This document shows positions 42,090 through 51,832 of a DNA stretch of 64,000 bases, in pieces. Numbering within the stretch: position 1 is the first letter of the stretch; each line of letters opens with the position of its first letter. Below the pieces are notes generated by a model. The model was not told the DNA's origin, ran no database searches, and saw only the letters and a list, made by a program, of their open reading frames with translations. The stretch comes from Maniola hyperantus (taxonomy: Eukaryota > Arthropoda > Insecta > Lepidoptera > Nymphalidae). The DNA is taken from contig NC_048539.1 in NCBI RefSeq assembly GCF_902806685.2, forward strand, positions 384,501 to 448,500. Reading direction: 5' to 3'. The position numbers and the translations under genes were made by a program.

Positions 42090-42131
42090 GCTGACACCTC
42101 CACCCTCTCCACCCTCTCCACCCTCTCGACC
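42090..42131 (+). repeat. CCACCCTCT short tandem repeat
   Basis: CCACCCTCT (9 bp) three times at 42101-42127. Proline-rich frames on the plus strand here follow from it. Confidence 0.75.
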
Positions 42132-42282
42132 CATTAACGTATCTATAGTTCATGTAATTACTAACGTCGCTTGTTTACTTCGACACCTGATATCCGCACG
42201 GTTGTTTATTTCCTTGGTAGGTGTCAACGAACCACCCACTCCTCCGATCCGAGTCTGTGAAAATCAGTACTCTTATTATAAA

Positions 42283-43180
42283 TAGTGATGTTCCGGATAT
42301 CCGTATCCGTATCCGCGGATATCCGCGAGAGAAAAAAGATCCGTATCCGTATCCGTTTCTTTTTGGCGGATCTTTTACGGATCTTTTACCCTATTAACTT
42401 TTAAAAGGTACATAGATTTAATTCTATTTTTAAGGGGACTCAGTTCGCTGCTTTCTTCATACAAACGTAGGAGGGAAATTACAACAATATTCGATATTGT
42501 ACGCACAAAACTAAGAATTATATCGATTTATCTCGTCATTATCTAGGTTTATTGATATATAAAACATTGAAAAAAATATTGAAAAAAAGTTTATTTATTC
42601 ATTAGTTGAAATAACTTTACTTTGCAAACATAAATTCAGCAGTTTTTTCTCAAAAATACTTTTCCTAAACCCTTTTCGCGCGCTTGATTTCGGTGAAAAT
42701 CATCGTGCCTCTCAACTTTCTCATACAATGTCAAGTGAAAAGTTATGTTAACCACGTGCGCTGTCAATTTCGGTCGAGCTTCCTGCGTCACCTTAAGTGC
42801 TCAGGTAGCAATAAAATACTATTAAATAATTCCACAACAAACAACAAACAAACACAAAATTTATTGCTACTTAATGTCACACTAAATTATAAACAAAACA
42901 AAAGAAAGGCCCCCGCAATGCAAGTCGAACCGCGCATCGACACCGATTGAGTAAGAAAGTTAAGATCCGTATCCGTATCCGCGGATCTTGACGCCAATTA
43001 TCCGTATCCGGATCCGTATCCGCGGATCTTGGCGCCAATTATCCGTATCCGGATCCGTATCCGCGGATCTTGGCGCCAATTATCCGTATCCGGATCCGTA
43101 TCCGCGGATCTTGGCGCCAATTATCCGTATCCGGATCCGTATCCGCGGATCTACATTTTTAATGATCCGGCACATCACTA
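42283..43180. mobile_element. hAT-like non-autonomous element, 898 bp, exact 8-bp target duplication
   Basis: Termini TAGTGATGTTCCGGAT and ATCCGGCACATCACTA (inverted, one mismatch), flanked on both sides by ATTATAAA (42275-42282, 43181-43188). Sub-terminal regions are built of TATCCG/GATCCG motifs, and the right side includes the 41-bp minisatellite. No transposase frame: the 88-residue frame 42684-42950 shows no known motif. Confidence 0.88.
42997..43150 (+). repeat. 41-bp minisatellite inside the hAT element
   Basis: TTATCCGTATCCGGATCCGT + ATCCGCGGATCTTGGCGCCAA, about 3.7 units of 41 bp. It contains the palindromes CCGGATCCG, CCGCGG and TTGGCGCCAA, so each unit can fold. The period is not a multiple of three, which makes frame 42988-43317 shift reading (IRIRIRG, SVSGSVS, PYPDPYP). 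Confidence 0.9.
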
Positions 43181-43504
43181 ATTATAAATGCGAAAGTGTG
43201 TTTGTTTGTTGGCTTGTTGGTTTGTTGATTTGTTGGTTTGTGGGTTTGTCCTTCAATCACGTCGCAACGGTGCAACGGATTGACGTATTTCTTAATTCTT
43301 TGCATGGGTATAGATAAAGACCTGGAGAGTGACATAGGCTACTTTTTATCCCGGAAAATCAAAGAGTTCCAAAGGGATTTTTGAAAATTTCACGCGGATG
43401 AAGTCACGGGCGTCAGATAGTACGGATATAAAAAACTCGGACCGAACTCGGATATTGCTTACGCACTATAATCCGTCAAAGAGAATATAATCACTACAAT
43501 CCAG

Positions 43505-43667
43505 CAGGTTTCCTCATCATGTTTTCCTTCACCATTAAAGCAAGTGATATTTAATTACTTAAAACGCACATACGAGTAACTTAGAAAAGTGTGTGCCCGG
43601 GATCGAACCACCGACCTCCGATTAGGAGGCGGACGTCCTAATTATTAGGCTATCAGTTATCACAGCG
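43505..43667 (-). mobile_element. SINE-1, head and proximal body
   Basis: GCAGGTTTCCTCATCATGTT to TAGGCTATCAGTTATCACAG. Small duplication in the head (ATCAGTTATCACAG). Confidence 0.78.
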
Positions 43668-44166
43668 TCGAGCTAATTGACCAAAATCTAAATAACTTTT
43701 CGGTATAATTATCCCAAAAACAAAAACATCTAACCTTCTAAAACTGACGGGTAATTATAACGTGCGAATAATTATTACACAATTATTAATTTGATAAATT
43801 ATTGTACGCTTGTTAGGTCTTATTGTTGTAACAAAACCTAATTCAAACACAACCAATTTTAATTCTATTAAAACATGTTTTTGTAATTTCTAGAAGCCTA
43901 GGCACGGAAAGTTTTATAACGGTAAACAACCTTAAATTACTTACATATTTTATAATATTTTATACTAAAGGTAAACAACCTTATATTACATAATATACCT
44001 ACATATTATAATATGTTACATAAGGTTAAAAGCTGAAGTACCTACGCTTATATAGTCAGCTATACTACTGGTAGGAGTTAGTTAAACTTAGGTGAATACT
44101 ATTTTATTCATAGCTAAGACTACTTAGGCGTATACATATAGTCCGTTTTTCTTTATCTATACTTCC
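43668..44166. other. AT-rich unassigned stretch
   Basis: GGTAAACAACCTTA.ATTAC occurs twice (43920, 43970), a short direct repeat about 50 bp apart. Otherwise nothing. Confidence 0.4.
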
Positions 44167-44167
44167 A

Positions 44168-44390
44168 TAGAGGTTTTTTTTTTTTTTTAAATAGATATAG
44201 CGAGCAAGCGAGCAGGCGGGTCACCTGATGTTAAGTGATTACCGCCGCCCATGAACATTTGCAGCACCAGAGGAGCCGCCGATGCGTTGCCGGCCTTTTA
44301 GGAATTAGTTGGTCCGCCCCTTGAATAGCCCCATGTTATAATCTAGTGGGAACACCGCCGATGGGAGTTGGTTCCACAGTAAAAAAAAAG
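44168..44390 (+). repeat. GGTCACCTGATGTTAAGTGA repeat, longest copy
   Basis: T-rich start, GATATAGCGAGCAAGCGAGC, GGTCACCTGATGTTAAGTGA, GCCGATGCGTTGCCGGCCTT, AATAGCCCCATGTTATAATC, GAGTTGGTTCCACAG. A LINE 3'-region is likely, but this is not established. Confidence 0.65.
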
Positions 44391-45251
44391 GTAGAAATTG
44401 TAAGTTTGTTTTTAGGGGGTAATCTCTGAAACTACTGTAAATATTACTCAGGAATACCTGAGTAATATTTTGACATGGTTCCAGCGCAACAGCAATTTGC
44501 GGGACTTATAAGTGGGCTAAGGAAATTTAAGGTATAGAGGAACTGACCCCAATTTTAACGAGCGAAGCTGAAGGCAAGTCATATATTTGTCTCAGAAGTC
44601 AGAACCGACGGACGAAGATGCGGGAATCGGTTAGTGATCATTGAAACCATAAAATACCACCATAAGTTCTCTATTCTAGTCACACCCACCTACATACCTA
44701 ACATAGGTACATATCTTACTTAATTCGACCATAGTTACATAAACAAAATGCCATAACCACACACTCCTTGTTGGTCAAATCACCACAATATTATGTCATT
44801 TAGGGTGCTTAGGAATGTGTGATATCGAATAATGGGGCCCATGACCTCATGTCACCTACCTACACACACAACCATAACAATGCACCGATTTGACTCTATT
44901 AAGTTAAAGTTACATAAGGCCGCGATTACACCTGTTAGTTTTGCTAACGTAGGCATTACATTTACGGTACAGTTACACGGGGCAGCCATTTTGTGAGTGT
45001 TCGTAATTTGTTTGTTTTACTTTTTATGAGCGAGAGTACCGAGAGTACATAAAGAGTGTTTGCATTAGTAAAGTTGTAAGTTAATCATGTAAGCTATTTA
45101 CATACTTGAGAGTAAAACTTACAAGTGTATCCTAGGCCTAAGAGGTATTTAGGACGTTATAAACCTTACATGAATGATATGGGCCGCGTATAGTGCGCCT
45201 CTTACTTTGCAGCGAAAAGTTTCAGTGAAATGCTGCTTGTTTACCTTTTCA
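44391..45251. other. Mostly unassigned stretch
   Basis: 44472-44512 is a solo end of the TCCCGCAAATTGC MITE. GGTAATCTCTGAAACTACTG begins a scrap with GGAATACCTGAGTAATATTT palindrome (44430-44469). No gene. Confidence 0.4.
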
Positions 45252-45351
45252 CTGCCGCACTCAGAGTCGCTTAAACGTTACTTAAATTTAGTTAAAACAA
45301 GACAGAGCTATATCTCTCACATAAATCTCTTAGCGACTCTGAGTGCGGCTG
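45252..45351. mobile_element. Foldback MITE, GCCGCACTCAGAGTCGCT family
   Basis: CTGCCGCACTCAGAGTCGCT and its inverse AGCGACTCTGAGTGCGGC (45332-45349). 100 bp, better preserved ends than the 15510 copy. Confidence 0.8.
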
Positions 45352-45578
45352 TAAATCGGTCAAGGAAAATTAGATTATAGTGGAATCGATTTTAAACAAA
45401 GTTGGAGCAGCTGTTCTTTATGTGATGTTCAGACAAACAAAGCGAAAAGATATTAACGTTTTATATAAGCAGAGATAATATCCAACTGGAACAACACTAG
45501 CTTTGATATTTAAAGAAATTTTGGAATCGGTCCAATTCTTCCCAAGTTTACTTAAAACATAGCAATGCCACATGTATA
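45352..45578. other. HelE-like scrap
   Basis: AAAGCGAAAAGATATTAACG to TTTGGAATCGGTCCAATTCT resembles HelE core (AATCGGTCCAGTAGTT). Termini are absent. Confidence 0.4.
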
Positions 45579-45726
45579 AGTACGCGACAGGTTGAGATGG
45601 CAATCGGGGTAGGTATGCCCCGCACACCCGCACAGCCCCCGCGCTTGCCCTGTGCGGGATAGCGCGGATGACGTCGGGCCTCCCCCCGCCTCATACCACG
45701 ATTGCCATCTCGACCTGTCGCATACT
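45579..45726. mobile_element. GC-rich foldback MITE, intact copy
   Basis: AGTACGCGACAGGTTGAGAT...GGCAATCG and the inverse ending GCGACAGG-type sequence at 45726. The centre GCCCCGCACACCCGCACAGC...GTGCGGG forms a second stem. Serves as the empty site for 34077-34468. Confidence 0.85.
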
Positions 45727-45817
45727 AAGTATACCTACATGATAGGTATGGGTATGCAATGCATTATGCATAAGTTAAATTATAATACGCATATTATTGT
45801 AATTCATTGTAATATAT

Positions 45818-46115
45818 TCATCATGACCCATACCGCGCTACTGAGCACGGGTTTCCTCTTAAAATGAGAAGGGTTTAGGCCATAGTCCGCCACGCTGGCC
45901 CAGTGCGGATTGGTAGACTTCACGCACCTTTGACAACATTATGCAGAACTCTTAGGCATGCAGGTTTCCTCACGACGTTTTCCTTCACCGTTAAAGAAAG
46001 TGATATTTGTTGCTTAAAACGCACATAGTTAACTCCGAAAAATTAGGGGTGCGTGCCCGGGATCGAACCCCCGACCTCCCGAATATAAGGCTGATGTATT
46101 AATATAGGCTGTCAC
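45818..46115 (-). mobile_element. SINE-1, nearly full length
   Basis: ATTCATCATGACCCATACCG tail side, CGATCGAACCCCCGACC-type B box (46063-46078), diverged head ending GGCTGTCACTGCG. Confidence 0.8.
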
Positions 46116-46646
46116 TGCGCATTGTAATATAATATTATAATGTGTAGGTACATAAATAATAGGTAAGTATAGAAAAGTCTAACGACCTCATACACAATAT
46201 GTTTTCTTCATAATATTTTTTATTGCGACACTATATCACTTTGTACGAACATAATGTAATATTATGTACATTAGTTGTAAGGGCCATAACACACGATAGT
46301 ATCGGTCGGCAACTAAACAGCTTTTCGAAAGCTACAGCACAAGACTAGAATAAACCGTTTTGGCTTACATACGAACCCGATTGCACTGCATGGTTTGCAT
46401 GATTGGTGATTGATAAATAACTCATTAAAGTTAATATTAACATGAACTTGTAATGTATAACTGACACTATTGTAAAATTGCGCGCCATTGATGGCAGATT
46501 GTAATTGGACTTTTATATTTTTAAGACTCTATGTACATACAATTTTGCAACTATAAATAATCTAATCTGCGCGGCGCTGCACGGCGTGGCACAAAGCATC
46601 AAAATAGTATTTCATTCATTTTGTATAGTGTAAGTTGCAACAGAGT
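46116..46646. other. AT-rich unassigned stretch
   Basis: GGCCATAACACACGATAGTA (46281) may be a MITE end. Nothing else recognised. Confidence 0.35.
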
Positions 46647-46648
46647 GA

Positions 46649-46867
46649 CGCCACACGAGTAGATATTATAGACCAGAGGGGAAGCTTCACACTAGCTCAC
46701 GCACACCACGACGTGCCACGGACGCTCCGTGCGCCCAGTTTGGCGGCAAACGGACCGTCCGTGACACGTCGTGGTGTGCGTGAGCTGCGCTAGAGTGAGT
46801 GAACCTACAGCCAGCCGCTAGTATGAAGGTTCCCCTCTGGTCTATATATCTACTCGTATGGTGGCGC
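46649..46867. mobile_element. Nested foldback element
   Basis: Outer arms: CGCCACACGAGTAGATAT...GACCAGAGGGGAA and the inverse TTCCCCTCTGGTC...ATATCTACTCGTATGGTGGCG. Inner arms: AGCTCACGCACACCACGACG (46694) and CGTCGTGGTGTGCGTGAGCT (46767-46786). CACACGAGTAGATATCCCG at 47135-47153 is a further arm-like fragment. Confidence 0.85.
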
Positions 46868-47285
46868 GGCGCAGTGCGTCACAGCGCGTCGCGGGTTAGT
46901 TGCCTCCGAGAGAATATTTTGACGTGCAGCGCAGCGATGCTGTGCGACACAGCAAGCGGTGCGCGTAGGTATGCGAACTGCGCACGAGAGATATTATTAT
47001 AATGTGGTTCCAGTGCAATATAGTATTTTGTCAGTTGTTGTTGGTCAGTTAAGGAATACTATGTGCTCTAGCCCTATCATACGAATCCGTTCCATCACCG
47101 GCGTGTCAATCTCTATAATGTCTAATGTATTGGCACACGAGTAGATATCCCGTATTGGCGCGTGAAGGTAGGTAAACAACACGCGCTATTGTTTACGTGC
47201 AGGTTGTTTACACTCATACACTTCATTCTGCCGTAAACAATTACTTACTATGTTCCAATTTGTTCATGTAAATCTAATGTGAATC
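46868..47285. other. GC-rich then AT-rich unassigned stretch
   Basis: 46860-46985 is CpG-rich (GGCGCGGCGCAGTGCGTCAC) with no supported gene. The frame 46799-47002 runs through the foldback arm. Confidence 0.4.
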
Positions 47286-47505
47286 ATCATCATCATTGTA
47301 ATGAACCCATCGCCGCGCCGCCTGTAAGCACGGGTTTCCTTTCAGAATGAGAAAGCGTTTAATTAGGCCATAGTTCGCCATTGGCCCAGTGCGGATTGCC
47401 AGACTTCACACACAAAGGTGTGCAAAACCTGCATGTTTGAGAGTTCTCCATAATGTTCTCAAAGGAGAACGTTATGGAGAACTCTCAAACATGCAGGTTT
47501 CCTCG
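47286..47505 (-). mobile_element. SINE-1 fragment with a large internal palindrome
   Basis: ATCATCATCATTGTAATGAA to AGGTTTCCTCGCG. 47427-47503 is an inverted duplication: AAACCTGCATGTTTGAGAGT...GTTCTC-AAAG-GAGAAC...ACTCTCAAACATGCAGGTTT, arms of about 36 nt with one mismatch. Confidence 0.85.
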
Positions 47506-47810
47506 CGAATCACTGCAAATGTTTGGCACTTTGATACTAGCTATGAATAACCTGGACTTATCTAGCTCGATTGTGATGAACTTTTTCACCTACATTATTA
47601 TCTTTCCCGATCTTTTTGAGCTAATTTAGTGCTAATTAGAAAGTCTATGTTATCACCTCCATCTAGAACTGAAGACTGCCGCATTTCTTGCTCGGACGTT
47701 GACACTACAAACAACTTTGCAAAAAATTTTCTCTATTCTGATTTTAGATAAATTTGTATAATGTATTCTCAAAGTTCAAAATGTCGATATTAACTTTGTA
47801 AGTAGGTACA

Positions 47811-47961
47811 GTACGCGGCAGAAAGTAATGTACATTGGCCTTTAGAATGACATTTTGGCTTTGTAGTGTTGTCTCTGTCACTCATACCTATATAAAGATT
47901 TGTCGGTCTCAACGACAGAGTCAACGCTCTGCAAATCTGTATTCTCCTAAAGGTCGATGGG
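47811..47961. mobile_element. TA-flanked MITE, CGCGGCAGAAAGTAATG family
   Basis: GTACGCGGCAGAAAGTAATG at the left, CTCCTAAAGGTCGATGGG at the right (right TIR truncated). Internal GGTCTCAACGACAGAG block as in the 4892 copy. Confidence 0.7.
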
Positions 47962-48059
47962 TATTTTATAAACCAGTAGTTTCTAAGTAAATTCTTATTG
48001 ATAGTTTTAATGTATGAAACGAGTGTGTGAAACAGTCTTTATATTATAAAATCTGAAAC

Positions 48060-48350
48060 AAAATCTGAAATCCTTTATTCAGATTAGGTATAATTGTACC
48101 TACTTATACACTTTCTGATCGTCACTTGCTTAGTTTGCAATACAATGATGTAGTGGTGATAATTTCAAAAAAATTCAATATTCATATAATTTATACAAAA
48201 GAGGTAAAAAATTACTCTTTTTGATAGTCGGTTGTTGTATTTGTAAGATATAGTGGTGATAATTATTTCGAGGGTTCCAAGCACGCACACTGCACAGGTC
48301 TGAGTTAAGAGCCCACAGCAAGCTCAGCCTGGTATTCTTTTTTACTATCA
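48060..48350 (-). repeat. Possible LINE 3' region, family of 22870-23065
   Basis: TGAAATCCTTTATTCAGATT tail-like start, GTCGGTTGTTGTATTTGTAA, GTGGTGATAATTATTTCGAG, CACAGGTCTGAGTTAAGAGC. GTGGTGATAATTTC also occurs at 48153. Confidence 0.55.
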
Positions 48351-48613
48351 CCACTTTACAAGATCATGTACTTATTAGAACTATCAAAGCTGTTTGGCAA
48401 CTCATTCCCAAGCTTTCTTATCATTTAAATAATGCTTTATGATTAATTAGATATAAAAGTTAGACCGCCTATCTTTAAACTATGTATAATTATTTATGTA
48501 GTGCGACTACTTAAAATTTTGTACGTATTGTATATAAGCTTGCCTTAATAATACTTAGAACTTTCTCAGACCATTATACAAAATGGCTAAAAATTATAAC
48601 AAAGCATATTATG

Positions 48614-49024
48614 GTTGCGCAACAACAATAGGTGGAAGCTGCAATATAAGTTGCGCAACAACAATAGGTGGAAGCTGCAATATAAGTTGCGCAACAACAA
48701 TAGGTGGAAGCTGCAATATAAGTTGCGCAACAACAATAGGTGGAAGCTGCAATATAAGTTGCGCAACAACAATAGGTGGAAGCTGCAATATAAGTTGCGC
48801 AACAACAATAGGTGGAAGCTGCAATATAAGTTGCGCAACAACAATAGGTGGAAGCTACAATATAAGTTACGCAACAAAAATAGGTGGAAACTGCAATATA
48901 AGTTGCGCAACAACAATAGATGGAAGCTGCAATATCAGTTGCGCAACAACAATAGATGGAAGCTGCAATATAAGTTGCGCAACAACAATAGGTGGAAGCT
49001 GCAATATAAGTTGCGCAACAACAA
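48614..49024 (+). repeat. 36-bp tandem array of C/EBP-type palindromes
   Basis: GTTGCGCAACAACAATAGGT + GGAAGCTGCAATATAA, 11 full units plus a 15-bp remnant. GTTGCGCAAC starts at 48614, 48650, 48686, 48722, 48758, 48794, 48830, 48866 (mutated to GTTACGCAAC), 48902, 48938, 48974 and 49010, always 36 bp apart. RTTGCGYAAY is the optimal C/EBP (Drosophila slbo-type bZIP) site. Frame 48583-49062 (159 residues, CATTIGGSCNIS repeats) begins AAAATGG, but other frames on both strands are open too because 36 is a multiple of three. Nearly all unit differences would change amino acids, so I treat it as a minisatellite. It sits beside a GTTCCG repeat end (49078-49125). Confidence 0.9.
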
Positions 49025-49159
49025 ATGTCCGCTCCGATCCGTACCTTAAAATATTATGTTGATGTTTGTTCTCTGTGACATTTTGCACATTGCACAAAGA
49101 CTGAGAGAGTCTGACTCGCATTTGACTGATTATTTAAAGATGGAACAAAATAATTAGTG

Positions 49160-49322
49160 TTCCACGCCTCAGTTCGCCCGATGCCGCCGACTCCCGTTAC
49201 GTGGGCATTGTTCGGCGTTCGCACGACCTTAACATCGACGTCGTCACCGAGTGCAGGTGGAAGTTAAACTCCGCCACACTACTGAGACCCGTTACTTTGA
49301 TAAGTGTTACGAGCTTTCTTTA
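49160..49322 (+). other. Orphan GC-rich open stretch, possible exon or gene relic
   Basis: One plus frame reads SVPRLSSPDAADSRYVGIVR...RSHDLNIDVVTECRWKLNSA... to a stop at 49322. It looks more protein-like than its surroundings. CCACGCCTCAG (to 49171) could be an acceptor and GTGCAG|GTGGAA (49255/49256) a donor. Family not recognised. It could be a decayed transposon ORF. Confidence 0.3.
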
Positions 49323-49324
49323 GG

Positions 49325-50066
49325 AGACCAGGCGGGGAAATTCGCTGGGGCTATTACACCTTCCTAAAACTAATTTTAGGCTACTAATTAATTACTAAAT
49401 TTTTGACTAATTTAATTGTATAGATGCAGGCGTTACTTTGCGGAAGTCCATGATTAAAATTAAGCTTTAAATTGGAAATTAAGCTTTTGGTTCATTGACT
49501 AATTTAATGACTAAATGATTTTGTTACTGACTTCAGAGCCGTGTAACACACACATTGCACTGCTCTGAAGTTAGGAACATGGGTTAAAAATAAATGTCAA
49601 ATGAGCTATCATTCTGTGTTAGACCACAGAATATATAATAGTACTAACGTTAGACATTGAGTTAGCGAATCGCCCCCGCGCCGCGCTGGGCGCGTTCAGA
49701 ACCCACGAAGCTTTAGTTTTAAGTTTACGTAATTAATTACCACCATTAATTATATGGCAGTTCTTATAAAACCCATAGGTTTCCCTTTGGTTTCTGCATC
49801 GCATCGTAAAACAAGCTACATACTAAAGTCAATATTGAAAAAAAAACTAATTCCTTCATCAAGCCTTGAACTCGGAGTTTTTACGTGTCTCCGTCATACG
49901 TACGTACTACGTGCAAATTGTGTTCTACCACAATATTACCAATGTGCTAAGTACGCAGGGCGCGTACATAGGTGTCAAAGAACGCGGAAAATGTGCGAAA
50001 AGTTCCTACTTATGAAACTACTTAGTGTTTTTAAGGGTTCGTACCCAAAAATGAAAAAAGGAACCC
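49325..50066. other. Mostly unassigned stretch
   Basis: 49700-49750 echoes GCTTTAGTTTTAAGTTTACG from 22176. 49757-49807 is a minus-strand SINE-2 scrap (ACCCATAGGTTTCCCTTTGG). The 145-residue frame 49754-50191 joins this scrap to a GTTCCG repeat and is not a gene. Confidence 0.45.
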
Positions 50067-50067
50067 T

Positions 50068-50122
50068 TTTTAGGGTTCCGTACCTCAAAAGGAAAAACGG
50101 AACCCTTATAGGATCACTTAGT

Positions 50123-50153
<31 letters not shown>

Positions 50154-50507
50154 CTGTCAAGAAACCTACAGGGTACTTCCCGTTGACCTAGAATCATAAA
50201 ATTTGGCAGGTAGGTAGATCTTATAGCTGACATTTGGGGAAAAATCTAAAAACCGTGAATTTAGGGTTATCACACAAAAAAAATTAAATTGTGGTCATTA
50301 ACTAATAATTAGTATTTTCAACTTTCGAAGTGAGATAACTATATCAAGTGGGGTATCATATGAAAGGTCTTCACCTGTACATTCTAAAACAGATTTTATT
50401 TATTTTTATTCATCATAGTATCATTAATTATCGTGCAAAATGTCGAAAAAATACGACTGTAGTACGGAACCCTCATTGTGCGAGCCTGACTAGCACTTGG
50501 CCGTTTT
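50068..50507 (+). repeat. GTTCCG repeat, full length
   Basis: TTTAGGGTTCCGTACCTCAA to AGCACTTGGCCG. A shortened first copy of its opening hairpin precedes it (AAGGGTTCGTACCCAAAAAT at 50033). Confidence 0.83.
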
Positions 50508-50620
50508 TTTATTTAATTTATAGACTAGCGCTTGGCTGCAATCAGACCTTGATGCAACCTAAAGATGGAGCGCGCTTGCGTAGAAGATGCCTATTCACTC
50601 TTGACTTAAATTATAGGATA
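50508..50620 (-). repeat. ACTAGCGCTTGGCTGCAATC repeat fragment
   Basis: Same block as 36957-37060, continuing with GTAGAAGATGCCTATTCACT as in the 31141 family, which suggests the two are parts of one retroposon. Confidence 0.6.
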
Positions 50621-50631
50621 CTCTTAGGTTA

Positions 50632-51144
50632 GGGATGATTTATGCTAGACCGTGCCGGGCCCGAGCCATGCCACGTCCGAGGCACGGCCGACAAGCGATC
50701 TACGGATTGCAATTTTGTATGTAGAAACGTAACACAGACGAGGCTCGGATGACTCGAACACGGCAGGTCAGTACCCGTAGTACAAGATTTTACGTCTCAC
50801 TAAACGATACCAAATTCGAGAGTCGAAATACTTCCGCGTTACAGTAAACTGGATCTGAAATGCCTTGTTTTAAAGCTCAAGTTTGTCTACACTTCTACAG
50901 CCAGCGCTCCAAGCGGAAACATTGCGAAATTAAAATCAGTGGCATTGAATATTTGACTTCAATTCAAGACTGTTTAGGTCCATTTTACTGTAACGCGGAA
51001 ATATTTCGACTCTCGAATTTGGTATCGTTTGGTGAGACGTAAAATCTTGTACTACGGGTACTGATGTGACCTCATTCGAATTCCCAATTTGGTGTCTCGG
51101 ATGCGGCACGGCTCGGGCCCGGCACGGTCTAGCATAAACATCCC
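50632..51144. mobile_element. TTA-flanked (Harbinger-like) MITE containing another MITE
   Basis: GGGATGATTTATGCTAGACC... and the inverse ending GGTCTAGCATAAACATCCC. Arms of about 40 nt include GTGCCGGGCCCGAGCC. TTA at 50629-50631 and 51145-51147 is the 3-bp duplication typical of PIF/Harbinger. Confidence 0.82.
50771..51061. mobile_element. Long-TIR MITE nested in the above
   Basis: 291 bp, exactly the length of the copy at 24616-24906, in the opposite orientation. Arms begin GTACCCGTAGTACAAGATTT and include CGATACCAAATTCGAGAGTC. Confidence 0.87.
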
Positions 51145-51148
51145 TTAG

Positions 51149-51394
51149 GATGACTTCATTGTGAGTTGTCTATCTGTCATGTCTGTCAATACCCGTTAAG
51201 GGTATTAAAAACTACAGGATTGACCTAGAATCATGAAATTTGACAGGTAGGTACCTAGTGTCTTATAGCAGCACAAGTAAAAGAAAAAATCCGAAAACCG
51301 TGAATTTAACATCACAAAAAAATTAAATTGACATCTTGTACGATGGTGCGGAACCCTTCGTGCGTGAGTCCGACTCGCGCTTGACCGGTTTTTA
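51149..51394 (+). repeat. GTTCCG repeat with internal deletion
   Basis: GATGACTTCATTGTGAGTTG to CTCGCGCTTGACCGG. The middle (TTGTGGTCATGAACTAATAA onward) is missing. Confidence 0.72.
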
Positions 51395-51566
51395 TTGTTT
51401 GGCCCGAGTACTTACTCTACGAGTTATATCGTACAATAAATTATTATTATAATATTATGCTTCCTTATAATAACTTTCACATTATTTAAGTTCCTTCAAG
51501 TGTTTTCTTATGTAATGCGGTGTCGGTACTGTTAATATTTAGCAGAATGTTATTATTGCACAACTA

Positions 51567-51765
51567 CCTGATGCCCGCGACTTTGTACGCGTGGATTTAG
51601 ATTTTTAAAAATCCCGTGGGATCTCTTTGATTTTCCGGGATAAAAAGTCTATGTCACTCTCCTGGTCCCATGCAAAAAATCACGTTGATCCGTTGCTTTG
51701 TTGCGACGTGATTGAAGGACAAACCAACAAATAAATACAATTTCACATTTATAATATGGGTCCTG
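51567..51765 (-). mobile_element. HelA Helitron-like element
   Basis: GATGCCCGCGACTTTGTACG to ATTTCACATTTATAATATGG. Terminal CTAG decayed to CTAC. Confidence 0.7.
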
Positions 51766-51832
51766 TTTATCGAAATTAAAATATTGTAATGTATTTCATA
51801 AATTATTGTAATGTATTTCATAAAAGTTCATT

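Larger units (their letters stand above)
42271..43422 (+). mobile_element. HelA Helitron-like element carrying a hAT insertion
   Basis: TCTTATTATAAA at 42271 continues, after the 898-bp insertion, as TGCGAAAGTGTGTTTGTTTG at 43189 and ends near GAAGTCACGGGCGTCAGATAG (43420). Terminal CTAG has decayed to ATAG. Confidence 0.72.

Noticed and set aside
49754..50191. 145-residue frame as a gene
   Set aside because: Its first half is a SINE-2 scrap plus unassigned DNA and its second half is the start of a GTTCCG repeat.
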